64,000 bases of DNA from Gentiana macrophylla (Eukaryota > Streptophyta > Magnoliopsida > Gentianales > Gentianaceae): assembly GCA_026214975.1 (NCBI GenBank), contig JAOBSW010000518.1, positions 40,719 through 104,718 on the forward strand, given 5' to 3'. The notes under the pieces were generated by a model that made no database searches, was not told where the DNA came from, and worked only from the letters and a program-made list of their open reading frames with translations. Shown piece after piece: positions 12,964-24,110 of this stretch (position 1 is its first letter; each line of letters opens with the position of its first letter). The position numbers and the translations under genes were made by a program.

Positions 12964-12975
12964 CTCTGATACCAA
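12964..12975 (-). other. Gy-1 primer binding site (initiator tRNA-Met type)
   Basis: On the minus strand TTGGTATCAGAG follows the LTR end ATCA by one base. It matches the usual plant initiator tRNA-Met primer site TGGTATCAGAGC. It confirms the LTR boundary and the minus orientation. Confidence 0.85.
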
Positions 12976-12976
12976 C

Positions 12977-13787
12977 TGATATGAATTTGATTTGTGGATC
13001 AAGGAATGATAGTATTTGATTGATAAACTCCTCAACACAACCACAACTTGTGTGAAAGCACCTTGGAATCGCAAGCTCCTCGACACAGTCTCAACTCGTG
13101 AGAAAGCACCTCGGAATTCACCTGGACACTTAGAAAACTTGTTTCTAAGCACCTTGGTATTAGGATACCCACAAGGGTTGCTTAATCCCTTGATAATCCG
13201 GATTTAGAAACCTCTTTCTAGAGAATTTCACACACACTTTTCCAAGTGAAACAAATATGAAATTTTATGGATAACAAATTGAATTCTTTTCAAGTAAAGT
13301 ACATGGTATTTATAGGACTTTAGGATACATAAAGATGACTAAATACATGCAAGAATTTTTGGCCCTATGCTTCAACTTTTGAGTTTTTACAAGTACTTTA
13401 TCCAAGAGTTGCATCCTTTGGTTGAAACTTGATGCATCTTGAATTCTTGGTACATGAATCTAATTAATCCCAAGTACTTGTTTTTCCACCCATTTTGGCG
13501 CCATGTTTATCATTATTTAGCACTAAAATTTAGCTAATATTACTTAATAAAGTATGATATATTATATAGTAACATAACATAATTTCATAAATAATTATCC
13601 CGATAGTCCGTAAGCATAAATGACGGACTTGATAACTTCAAAATCTTCATTATTCTTGGAATCTTGAATTAATAATTGGATCAATTTCTCCAACGAGTCG
13701 AGCTTAATTCTACATTGGAGTCGGGTTTCGGGACCAACTTGAAATGCTATGGGATCCGGTGTAGAACTTGGTTCCGGATTCATATCA
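12977..13787 (-). repeat. Gy-1 5' LTR (right copy)
   Basis: It begins TGATATGAATCC at 13787 and ends TTCATATCA at 12977 in minus orientation. A minus-strand TATA box is at 13307-13314. It differs from the left copy by scattered substitutions and small indels, such as six bases (ACATGG) present near 10551-10556 and absent here. Confidence 0.92.
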
Positions 13788-14385
13788 CCTATCTAGGTCA
13801 GTAGAGTGCTTAGGTCAGTAGAGTGCCTAGCACCTACTGATGGTTGAAGGCCGAGGGTTCAAAATCAGTAATGAAGTCAGGGATCAAACTTAGTATTAAA
13901 AGTCAAGGATATGTGATCAGTATTTAGGGAAGTTTGTGACGACCTAAACTGATCGCATATACCTAGTGTAGAAGGTCTATGTTCCATAAAAGTAAAGTGG
14001 TTATTGGAACATGGTAAAAATTAAATGATGTACTGTAACTTAGTTATAAAAATTTAGATGAGAAGCAGTCAGCTAACATATATGAACATCAGCAGACTTA
14101 CACAACAGGTATCTACTGAATGTAATCCAAGTTTTTCTGGAAGGTTAAAAGGATACGGATGACTTACAAGCATTGGATTAATCAGTCAATCAATGGTCAA
14201 GATGAAAGGGACGTTGTAAGGATTTAAGAGACATATTAAATGGAAATAAATCATAGAATGACCATTGAATTGTCGAAGGACATCGGCGTGTGTCGATGAA
14301 GGTACAATGAGAGGATTTAGGAATATTCCGACAATCCTGTAACGGTTGTAATTCAAATTCAAATTCAAATCACTGGATCTACACC

Positions 14386-14394
14386 TATAAATAG
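14386..14394 (+). promoter_or_regulatory. TATA box of the copia-1 LTR
   Basis: TATAAATAG lies in the context CCTATAAATAGAGGACTC. The same box occurs in the copia-2 LTR (34237-34245) and the copia-4 LTR (43563-43571), which marks the U3/R part of the LTR family. Confidence 0.75.
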
Positions 14395-15235
14395 AGGACT
14401 CTTGATTCAGATTGCAATAACAAGAATTCACACGAAGAAACTAAGTTTTTGAGCAAGAAATTGATCAAAGTGCAATCTTACCCTACTGATAATACCTGAG
14501 CTTTAATTTACTGATCAAGGATTTTCTTCAAGTGTTTCTGTAATCAAGTTACATCCAGTATATGCACTTGAAGACTACAAGCTGCTGATCTTATCATCTT
14601 GATCAAAAGCTTGCTGAAAGCTGAATCACTTTCTTGATTCAACCCTTTCTTTTTCAAGAAGAACCTGAAGACAGTGAAGCACTGCTGAAGTGTCAAGGAC
14701 TGTTGTGTTTTGTGGTGGAGCTGGTGAAGAGGCAATCCAACCCTTCAAGGACCAGTGGAATACTTTGGAGCAACAATCCTACCTATTTTTAGTGTTCAGT
14801 TTGTGAAGCTATAGTCATTGGTCAAGGACAAACAGTTTAAAGATTTTGTAACAGCTATCTCAAAGTCTCTAGTGAATTTCCTCCAACATCACATGAGAAG
14901 AGTGGACTGACAGGATTACACCACCTGGAACCACTATAAAACTTGCCTACTTTACTTTACTATTTTTAATTTCTGCAATTTACTTTATCTGCATAATTAT
15001 CACATCAATCTATTGAGCTAGCTGCTGAATCACACTATTTGCACTACTGAGTATCCAATACTTAGTATCATATTTTAAACAACAAGTAACAAGGCTTAAT
15101 CTAACATATTCCACTGCAGCAAATTCAATAGCTTCAATAGTCAGCAGACTGCAGAAGGTCCGCAGACTATTGAACCATGCTGAGTTTGTAAATCTCCAAA
15201 AAGTTTTTAACCAAAGCCTTTTAAAGGGACCAACA

Positions 15236-17352
15236 TGAGGAAACATGGCCTGGGTGTAGCGAAGGTCAAGTACGAGAAGTAGAGCCTATATCTTCTGTGG
15301 ATGTAGGAGGAACCATTCATAGACCTTCGTGGCACAAGTTCTTTGACCTACAATTGACTGGTAAACTGTTAAGATCATCGTTGGAAGAGCCAACGTTGAA
15401 ACCTTTGCCATCTCACTTGAAGTACATATACTTAAACGAGGATACTCTTCCCCTCATAATTTCATCATCACTATCACCTTTAGAGGAGGATAAACTTTTA
15501 AGAGTACTGAAAGAGCATAAGAGAGCATTTGGGTGGACGATTGCTGATATACGAGGAATAAGCCCATCGGTGTGTATGCATAAAATCTCTGTAGACCCAG
15601 AGAAGAAAGCAGTGGCACAACTTCAAAGGAGGCTGATGCCACATTTGAAGGATGTTTTTAAGAAGGAGATTATAAAGATGTTGGAAATGGGAATCATTTT
15701 CCCAATTGCAGACAGTGAATGGGTGGGCCCGATTCATCTAGTGCCTAAGAAATGAGGATTCACTGTTCAAGTTAATGAGTTTGATGAATTAATCCCTGTG
15801 AGGCTAATTACTGGACATGGAGTCTGCATCGATTTCAAGAACCTGAATGATGCAACTCGTAAAGATCATTTTCCCCTACCATTCATTGACCGGATGTTAG
15901 AAAGGTTAAGCGGTCATGCTTTTTATTGTTTCTTAGATGGATATTCTGGTTACTACCAGATCCATATTGTCCTTAAGGACCGAGGGAAAACAACTTTCAC
16001 ATGTCCCTATGGAACTTTTGCGTACAATTGCATGCCTTTTGGACTTTGTAATACACCAACAACATTCCAAAGGTGCATGATGTCACTATTTGCGGACATG
16101 GTGGAAGATTTTCTAGAAATTTTCATGGATGACTTTTCTGTATTTGGAGACAACTTTAATATATGCTTGGACAACTTGAGTAGAGTGCTGAAGAGATGTA
16201 AATAGACCAACCGTGTACTTAACTGAGAAAAATGTCATTTCATGGTCATAGAAGGTATAGTGTTGGGTCATAAGATCTCAAGGAAAGGAATGGAGGTTGA
16301 TAAGGCAAAGATAGAGGTAATAGAGAAGTTACCCCTCTCCAACAAACTTACAGACGTTGCGAGCCTTTCTTGGCAACGCATACTTCTATAGGAGGTTTAT
16401 TAAGGATTTCTAAGGTTTCTGGGCCTTTGACGGAATTACTTGCAAATGATGTGCCTTTTGTATTTGGAGAAGAGTGCAAGCAAGCATTCAACACATTGAA
16501 GAAAATGCTTATAACCACCCCAATTCTGGTAGCCCCAGATTGGAACAAACATTTTGAGCTTATGTGTGATTCCAGCGACACGGCAGTTGGAGCAGCCCTG
16601 GGACAAATGGAGTATAAAATCTTTAATCCTATCTATTAAGCCAGTGGTACCCTCAACAGTGCCCAAAGGAATAATGTGACTACATAGAATGAACTTTTAG
16701 CTGTTATCTTTGCATTTGACGAATTTCGACCATATCTGATAGGATCGAAAGTCACTGTATTCACTGACCACGCAGCTTTGAAATACCTTTTAACCATGAA
16801 AGACTCCAAGCCAAGATTGTTGAGATGGATTCTACTCTTACAAGAGTTTGATGTCGAAATCCAAGATAAAAAGGGATCTGAGAACCAGGTGGCTGATCAC
16901 CTGTAAAGATTAACTTTGCTAAAAGAGGAGCAACCGACTGAGATCAGGGAAATCTTTCCTGATAAACAACTATTTTCTGTCTCAGTAGTAGCTCCAGTCA
17001 TATCTCAGCCCTGAAAAACTACATCAAGAGTTGGCAAGGTATACCCTTGGTTTGCCAACATTGTAAATTATCTAGCAGGAGGGTACCTGCCACCGGAATT
17101 CACGAGTGGTGATAGGAAGAAGTTCTTTACAGATCTGAATTACTATTATTGGGACGATCCCTACCTATACAAGATGTGCCCTGATAACATTCATAGGAGA
17201 TGTATCCATGATGATGAGATTCCAAGTATTCTGAGACAATGTCATTCCGGAGAAGTTGGAGGTCACTATGGGCAGGACAAGACATCAGCAAAGGTACTGC
17301 AGTGTGGTTTTTATTTGCCGACAATTCATAAATCTGCTTACGAGTTTGATGT
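15236..17352 (+). mobile_element. gypsy-A: 3' part of an Athila-like Ty3/gypsy element
   Basis: The sequence resumes gypsy pol directly after the copia-1 LTR end (CCAACA then TGAGG). It therefore marks the target of copia-1; the 5' part of gypsy-A should lie left of the window. The first 400 bases match, in opposite orientation, 35094-35502 of gypsy-B, so the two belong to one family. The element is cut near 17352, inside the integrase zinc finger, and joined to copia-2. No LTR of gypsy-A is seen. Confidence 0.85.
15297..17352 (+). pseudogene. pol: gypsy-A pol: RT, RNase H, start of integrase
   Basis: A pre-RT region (HLKYIYLNEDTLPLIISSSL, GWTIADIRGISPS, PIADSEWVGPIHLVPKK) leads into RT. RT continues in the same frame after a TGA at 15753, with FCFLDGYSGYYQI-like motif A near 15930, FTCPYGTFAYNCMPFGLC and FMDDFSVFG (about 16123-16149). 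Stops at 16203 and 16224 and a frameshift near 16370 precede the RNase H domain ([27 protein letters not shown] near 16763), which carries further stops at 16637, 16685 and 16903. The integrase finger (CHSGEVGGHYG, about 17239-17271) is cut before its Cys pair. Motif style is that of the Athila/Tat group; the assignment is by recognition only. Confidence 0.85.
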
Positions 17353-20300
17353 AGGTAAACAAGAACACACCAGGTTACATAAGAGGATATGGTACACTGG
17401 TGAAGAATGGATTAACTATCAGGAATGTTGCATTTGTGGAAGGACTGGACTACAACCTACTGAGCACTGGAAAATTTTGTGACATGGGTTACAAGGTCAC
17501 TTTTGACAAAGGCAACTGTATTGTCATTAGTGAAAGAGGTGAACAAGTTGTGTTGGTTGGTAGAAGACAACAAAACATGTATGTTGTGGATTGGTCTACT
17601 GCTGTCCCAGAAACATGCCTAATTGTGCATACTAAGTCAGAACTGAATTGGTTGTGGCATAAGAAGTTGAATCATCTTAACTTTGATGATATCAATCAGT
17701 TGGGAAAAAGAAGTTGGTGATTCGTTTACCTGAGATCACATTCAAAAAGGATGCTATATGTGATGCATGTCAGCAAGGTAAACAAACCAAGTCAAGCTTC
17801 AAGTCAAAGACTAAGCAATCAACAAAAAGAGTTTTGGAGCTAATGCACATGGATTTATTTGGACCAGTAACACCAACAAGTGTAATAGGGAAGAAGTATA
17901 CTCTGGTAGTTGTGGATGATTATTCAAGATACACTTGGGTAGTATTCATGAACAAGAAAAGTGAAACACTTCAAAAGATGCCTGAACTTTTGAAGAGATT
18001 GCAAAATGAGAAAAGTTTGACAGTAGTGAAGATCAGACCAGACAAGGGTACTGAGTTTCTCAATAAAGTCATAAGAGAATATTGTGAGGAAAATGGTGTG
18101 ATGCATCAATAGTTGCTGCTGGTACACCTCAGCAAAATGGGGTTGCTGAGAGAAGAAACAGGACCTTGAAAGAATCAGGAAGGACTATGATTTGTGAAGC
18201 ATTATTACCTGAAAGATATTGGGCTGAAGCAATCAATATAGCATGCAATACACAAAATAGGACCTCAGTGACAAGAAGTTGCTGAAGACACCTTATGAGA
18301 TATGGAATGGAAGAAAACCAAATATATCTTATTTACATCCATTTGGAAGCAAGTGTTCTATTTTGAATCATAAGGAGCAATTGAAGACATTCCAACCAAA
18401 ATCGGATGAAGGAATCTTTTTGGGATATTCTTACATCGGCAAGGCATTGTGTGAGTCTTGAATAAAAGGACATTGAAACATGAAGAATCAATACATGTTG
18501 TATTTGATGAACCAAAGTTAACTGGAATGGAAGATGAAGTTTCAGAACATGCTGAAAATCCCCAAGTCACTGATCCAGAATGTGTTGATGTTTTGGAAAG
18601 GATAAATGACTTAAATTTTACGAGTGCGCCTCTTTGAAGAACTCTTGGTAACACTCATTGATGCAACAAGCCAAGCGGTTCAAGGATCTGCTGAACCCCC
18701 TACTGAAGCAACAGTAGAGCCTACTGAAGATGAAGCTCTTGTAAATCAAACAAATCTTGATTTAAATGGTTGAAGGATCACCCTGCTGAACAAGTAATTG
18801 GTAACATACAACAAGGTGTAAGGACTAGAAGACAATTGGAAGCAATGTTTACTTGTTTTCTATTTCAAATGGAGCCTAAAGTTGTTGAAGAAGCTATATC
18901 TGATCCATATTAGATAATTGTTATGCAAGAAGAATTGAATGAATTTGAAAGAAATCAAGTTTGGACACTAGTGGAAAGGCCTAGTCATGCAAACATAATT
19001 AGAACTAAATGGGTATACATAAACAAATTGGATGAATCTGGTACCATTGTAAGGAATAAGGCCATGCTAGTGGCAAAAGGCTATTCTCAAGCTGAAGGAA
19101 TAGATTTTGATGATACATATGCCCCAGTTGCAAGATTGGAAGCTATAAGGTTATTCTTGGCATATGCTGCTTATAAAAACTTCAAAGTATACCAGATGGA
19201 TGTTAAAAGTGCATTCTTAAATGGCATTCTGGAAGAAGTGGTTTATGTTCAGCAACCTCCTGGTTTTGAAGTTAAAGATCAAGAAGATAAAGTGTACAGA
19301 CTTAACAAGGCTCTTTATGGTTTGAAACAAGCACTAAGAGCATGGTATGAAACTCTATCTCAATTCTTGGTGGACAATGGTTTTACCAAAGGTACCATTG
19401 ACAAGACTCTTTTCAGAATCAATGAAGGGGACAGCACCCTGCTGGTACAGATTTATGTTGATGACATAATCTTTGGTTCTGAAAATGAATTTCTATGTGA
19501 AAAGTTTGCTAATCTCATGAAAAGCATGTTCCAAATGAGTATGATGGGAGAGATGAACTACTTCTTGGGATTACAAGTCAAACAAATGAAAGATGGAATC
19601 TTCATTCATCAAACTAAATATACCAAGGAGCTACTGAAAAAGTTTGGCACGGAAAATAGCACCAAAGTATCAACTCCTATGAGTACCAACAACAGATTGG
19701 ATGAAGATAAAGAAGGCAAAGATGTTGATCAGACTTTATACAGAAGGATGATATGCAGTCTGTTGTACCTCACTGCCAGCAGACCTGATATATCCTTTGT
19801 TGTAGGTGTTTGTGCAAGATTTCAATCTAAACCAAAGAAAAGTCATTTAGCTGCAGTTAAAAGGATTCTCAAGTATCTAAAATAGACTTTGGGAGTAGGA
19901 ATATGGTATTCAAAAGATGGAAGCTTCAAAGTTATATCCTACTCAGATTCTGATTATGCTGGATGCAAGATTGATAGAAAAAGCACCACAGGAACCTGTG
20001 AGTTGATGGGAAATAGACTGGTTTCCTGGTTCAGCAAGAACATAATTCAATCTCAACTTCCACTGCTGAAGCTGAATATATTGCTGCTGGAAGTTGATGT
20101 GCACAAATACATTGGTTAAGACAACAATTGAGGGATAATGGAATTGAAGAAAGAGAAATTCCCATAATGTGTGACAACACAAGTGCAATTGCAATCACAG
20201 AAAATCCTGTCTTGCACTCAAGAACCAAGCATATTGATGTGAGACGTCACTTTATAAGAGATCATGTAGAGAAGAAAGATGTGGTGGTTCTTTACATCCC

Positions 20301-20396
20301 TACTGATGATCAACTTGCTGACATATTTATAAAACCATTGGATAGTGAAAGATTTGCTAAGTTAAGAACTGAACTTGGCATCATAAAAGTTGACTG
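17353..20396 (+). pseudogene. pol: copia-2 pol: pre-integrase, integrase, RT, RNase H
   Basis: The pre-integrase region (17400-17720) is followed, after a one-base shift, by the integrase core: Asp in MDLFGP, Asp at 18041 in PDKGTEF (Pro replaces the usual Ser) and Glu in VAERRN near 18148. TPYEIWNGRKPN is at 18288-18323. A long RT frame (18923-19885) carries [32 protein letters not shown] and YVDD at 19454-19465. RNase H (19889-20396) has a stop and frame change near 20090-20127. Stops also occur at 18110 and 18459. RT and RNase H are better preserved than in copia-1. Confidence 0.9.
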
Positions 20397-20472
20397 AGAT
20401 ACTAATAATCAGCAGTGTACTGGAGTTCACCAAGGGGATTAGTCTTTGCTATGTTGGGATAGCCAAAACCAG

Positions 20473-21475
20473 GGATATGATTGTAAGTTACACGGTAACT
20501 GCTTTACATGAAAGATAGTAGTCATTGTTTTTGACTCTTCCGATGATTGGGGGTCACGGTGTGTTGCTAGACGCTATCCTGTGATCGTTAGGCATGAAGG
20601 GCATTTTAGTAAATTGCACTTTGTGTCTACGGCCAACATATTCGGAAGCCTATCGGGTCACACACATATGAACATCGAGTCGGATTAAAATGCGGTTATA
20701 GTTGATAACCAAATAAAGAAAGTTTATCTCTAGACTATAAATGTTATAGTGGTATTTATTTATTATGAATAAATAAAATACAAGATATTAATTATATACA
20801 AATTATATTAATTAAAGAATATTTTAGAAGTCAATTTATTGACTATTGGGGCGCCACATCTAGGGTATAAGGATACACTTGGATTGTGCACTTTAATTAA
20901 TAAGATTACCATAATATTAATATAAGATATTAATTGATTTTGGAAAAATAGATTTTTGGTAATAAGATAATTATATTCAATATAAGATATTGGCAAAGTT
21001 AATTATAATTAAAAAGATAAATCAATCTAATTGATTTTTCTTATTTTATTGGAAAAATGTTTTCTTCTCCTCCACACCATATGGGGCGCCACTTCTCACT
21101 ATAAATAAGATGTGAGTGTCAAGCTCTTTTGTACATCACAATTGCAAGAGCTCATAGTTCTTATGTAAAATAGAGAGCATCCTATAGTGAGTTGGAGAGA
21201 GAGGGGAAAAGGGCCGTCTAGCAACCGGAGTTTTCAAATAGCAGTCCAAGGAGGATTCCGGCGAGGAGTTCGTGTGGATTAGCGATAGAGGCCAGACGCG
21301 TGGTCGGCTTGCACACTGTACTACTCTCCGTTGACGGTCAAAGCGAGGATCTTATAGATCATCAAGGTATAACTGTCAAACTACTTAACGTGTTTATTAC
21401 ATTAAACAAAGAACGATCTAGAAAAATAAAATCAAAATTTAAATTCCGCTGCATTAAACTAGTGATTTCCTAACA
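20473..21475 (+). repeat. copia-3 5' LTR, 5'-truncated
   Basis: It matches 28013-29030 closely and ends TTTCCTAACA. It lacks the counterpart of 27215-28012. A TATA box TATAAATA is at 21100-21107 and the matching one in the right LTR at 28658-28665, so the core promoter is kept while upstream U3 is missing. Confidence 0.9.
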
Positions 21476-21476
21476 G

Positions 21477-21489
21477 TGGTAGCAGAGCC
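21477..21489 (+). other. copia-3 primer binding site
   Basis: TGGTAGCAGAGCC starts one base after the LTR end. It differs at one position from the usual initiator tRNA-Met site TGGTATCAGAGCC. Confidence 0.85.
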
Positions 21490-23323
21490 AGACTTCGAGC
21501 TTAAGAAATAAGCATAATTTAATTGCGTAGTAATTAATCGATAGATGCAAGATCTGTAATTGCGAAACGTTTAAAAATAATAGGGTTTGATTGGGGGGAT
21601 CGGCCGACTGGCGGTGGCGGCGGCGGCGGCTTTAGGGCTGCCGTCCGCCGGCTGTCCTCTTCCAATGGGGGATATCGACCCTTTTCGTTTTGTGATATTT
21701 TTTGTGCATATATATCTCATTTGTTTAGTTGTGTCATATAGCCAACCAATGGTTCAAATAGTTTGGGCCACTGGGAAATCATATGGCATATTGGTCTTTC
21801 CAAATTTTGATTTGGAATAGGCCTAGACCCTTTTCAAATATTTGATTTGTAAAAGGCCTAGGCCTAGGCCACTTTCAAAATTTTGATTTTGAAAAGTGGC
21901 CAGGCCAAAACCAAAATTATTTGGCTTTTCAAAATTTTGATTTGGAATAGGCCTAGGCCACTTTCAAAATTTTGATTTTGGAAAGTGGTCAGGCCTAAAC
22001 CAAATTTGGTTTTGGAAGACGCCTTTTGGTTTAGGAAACCAAAGGCATCTCTTTTGGTTAAGAACCAAAAGGAAATGAAACAAATTGGAGACTTTTATAA
22101 TTTTAGTTTTATTTTGAATAGTTCAAATTTTATAAAATTAAAATTAAAATTGATTTAAAATTAAATGTTAATTTTATTTTCGATTAAGTCATATAATTAA
22201 TTAAATGTTATTTAATTATTTGATGTGATAAAATAAGACGCATAAGTAGTTAAAATTAGAATTTAATCTTTTTCATAAGATAAAATTGTATGGATTAGAT
22301 GTGTAGATATAATGTGATTATATGGACCTTGATTGATCATGGACTCGACCAATAGGATAGATGGGAATGGTTTCTTTATGTTGGTTTTTGAAAAATTGTC
22401 CTAGGCCGTTATGAAGAACGTGACCTAGTTTACTTTTTACATTTATCCTGTTCCCGTTAGCTCACCCCGTGTGCGGCGGGTGTAATTATTTATTAGATAG
22501 ATTATAATGTAACAAGAATGGAGCAAGAAGATGAAGACTAAAGAGAGATAAAGAACTCATTGGCGTACAACAATAAAGATCCTATTGGCGGTTGCAGACA
22601 CCCTTAGTTTGTGACCCGCGGTTTCGTCAGTTTGTATTCGAAACCGCACCTAGGAAAAGTCCATGATCATACCGGTCATTTTGTGCGGAGAATGTTGTGT
22701 ATGTTTTACTTTATATGATATCATAGTAATATGCACATAGTAGATGAGACCATAATTAAACAAAATTAATTAAGTGAATTAATTTAAAAATTATTCCCAC
22801 GTCAAAAATCAAGTCGAAATTGCCTCCCCATATTATAACGACGGTGAAGAGCCCTTGTTCTGACCCAACTCACCAGCCAAAGCGGGGGTTGACCTACCTC
22901 GGGTATATCGTCCTTATCGTGATATGATCGAAAGAGATCTCATGAATATTGGGGTTATGACTCGACTAAGAATTATCTCGGCCACCAGCCAAAGCGGGGT
23001 CATTTGGATTTTAGAGGCAAGGGTTTGACTGTTTTCATAAGATGAAAAATTGTCAAAGAGTTGACTAGCCAAACAACAAGAGTCATATAAGATATGATCG
23101 ACAAAGTGTTGTCCACCTGTTAAATTATTTTTGGCCCATCAGCCAAAGTTGGGGGTCGAGGTAGTGCGATGGGATCTTGCCCACTACAGAAAATTACTTT
23201 CTTGAAAGCCAATTGGGAATAGTTGGTTAGTGGGAGTAAAAACCTTATAAAATTTTAAGTGCAGATTTAGGGTTTTTATACATGAGCTTTTACTTATTCT
23301 ATCTTTATTTATTGTTGTAGAAA
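21490..23323 (+). other. copia-3 untranslated leader with internal repeats
   Basis: These 1.8 kb between primer site and gag have no convincing gene. They contain a GGC-rich run (21608-21650), repeated AGGCCTAGGCC and TTTTGAAAAGTGG units (21785-22060), an AT-rich part (22080-22330), and three copies of a CAGCCAAAGCGGGG-like motif (22874, 22986, 23140). Leaders of this length usually carry packaging signals in retroelements; that role is inference. Confidence 0.6.
21785..22060 (+). repeat. Palindromic repeat cluster in the copia-3 leader
   Basis: Units of GGCCTAGGCC, CACTTTCAAAATTTTGA and TTTTGAAAAGTGGCC recur in direct and inverted order. Bases around 21869-21900 pair as CCACTTTCAAAA...TTTTGAAAAGTGG. 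The second copy is around 21957-21988. Confidence 0.7.
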
Positions 23324-24110
23324 ATGTCAAACAAATTGAACTTTCATTTTATCATCGACAATAAGCTTGACGAAACTAATTTTATCGATTGGGAATGAAA
23401 CCTCAAAATTGTTTTGAGGCACGAGAAGATTGGTTATGTCTTGGACGAGGCCCTGCCAGAGAAGCCCGCTGAGGGTTCGGCTGCAGATGCTGTCGAGAAG
23501 TATAACAAGCACTGTTCTGAGAGTACTGATGCTACATGTATCACACTTGCTTCGATGACACCTGAACTGCAAAAACAACATGAGTCCATGGACGCCTACA
23601 CAATCATGGTCCACCTAAAGGAACTCTATGCTTCTCAGTCTTGCACTGAGAGGTACGAGGTCTCAAAGGCCCTGTTTAGTTGTAAGCTGACATCTGGGGG
23701 ATCTTTGTGGGGTCACACGTGCTTAAGATGATCGGGTACATAGAGAGGCTTGGGAAGCTGGGCCACAAATTGGAACGAGAATTGAGTATTGACTTGATTT
23801 TACAATCTCTACCCGATTCATTCTCGCAGTTTGTGATGAATTATCACATGAACAAGATAGATTGCTCCCTTGCGGAGTTATTGAACACGTTGAAAAGCGG
23901 CCGAGGGCACTTTGTGGGGAAGGAAAGCAAGTGTTCTTTGGTCACTTTAGCAAGAGCAAGGCCAAAGCCTAGAAAAAGTCCAAGAAGGCGAAGGCTGCAC
24001 CTAAGCCAACGCCTAAGATAGCAAAAGACAAATGCAAGGATGCTTGCTTCCATTGCGGTGAGACTGGACATTGGAGGAGAAACTGCAAAGGCTTCTTGAG
24101 TACCCAGAAG
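23324..24110 (+). pseudogene. gag: copia-3 gag
   Basis: The ATG at 23324 follows the leader (MSNKLNFHFIIDNK). A TGA at 23396 interrupts at a place where Trp is expected. The capsid-like part continues (HEKIGYVLDEALPE; KELYASQSCTERYEVSKAL), shifts frame near 23695 (MIGYIERLGKLGHKLERELS), then shifts again near 24020 into a complete CCHC zinc knuckle CFHCGETGHWRRNC at 24045-24086. The zinc ligands are intact. The knuckle frame runs on into protease, which suits the single gag-pol fusion usual for copia elements. Confidence 0.85.

Larger units (their letters stand above)
9869..13787 (-). mobile_element. Gy-1: internally deleted Ty3/gypsy element with both LTRs
   Basis: Direct repeats 9869-10684 and 12977-13787 (816 and 811 bp) start and end TGAT...ATCA or TGAC...ATCA in minus orientation and differ at only a few percent of sites, so the insertion is recent compared with its neighbours. 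The internal part (10685-12976) is only 2.3 kb. A tRNA-Met primer site lies next to the right LTR and a polypurine tract next to the left LTR. Gag, protease and the first part of RT are missing: about 30 bases after the primer site the sequence is already at the RT motif [10 protein letters not shown]. The element would need proteins from a complete relative; the minus-strand gypsy at 61460-64000 belongs to a similar group. Confidence 0.92.
1..15235 (+). mobile_element. copia-1: Ty1/copia retrotransposon, 5' end outside window
   Basis: The order gag, aspartic protease, integrase, reverse transcriptase, RNase H identifies a Ty1/copia element. After pol come a promoter-like block, a second long ORF, a polypurine tract and the 3' LTR. 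The 5' LTR and start of gag lie left of base 1. The 3' LTR (9714 to 15235) is split by Gy-1 (9869-13787). Two zinc knuckles in gag, a long LTR of about 1.6 kb and an ORF after pol resemble the SIRE/Maximus lineage, but that placement is an inference. Many stops and frameshifts show it is dead. The base after the LTR begins gypsy-A, so copia-1 inserted into that gypsy. Confidence 0.9.
9714..15235 (+). repeat. copia-1 3' LTR, split by Gy-1
   Basis: The LTR starts TGTTAGACAT and ends GGACCAACA at 15235. The parts 9714-9868 and 13788-15235 together give about 1,600 bp and align along their length with the copia-2 LTR (33426-35093). A TATA box is at 14386-14394. The middle, 9869-13787, is the inserted gypsy. 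No clear 5-bp target duplication flanks that insertion; the bases TGATACCAAC just left of it resemble Gy-1's own primer-site region. Confidence 0.88.

Noticed and set aside
21587..21820. Ala/Gly-rich frame starting near a GGC run
   Set aside because: It lies in the copia-3 leader and results from the GGC repeat.
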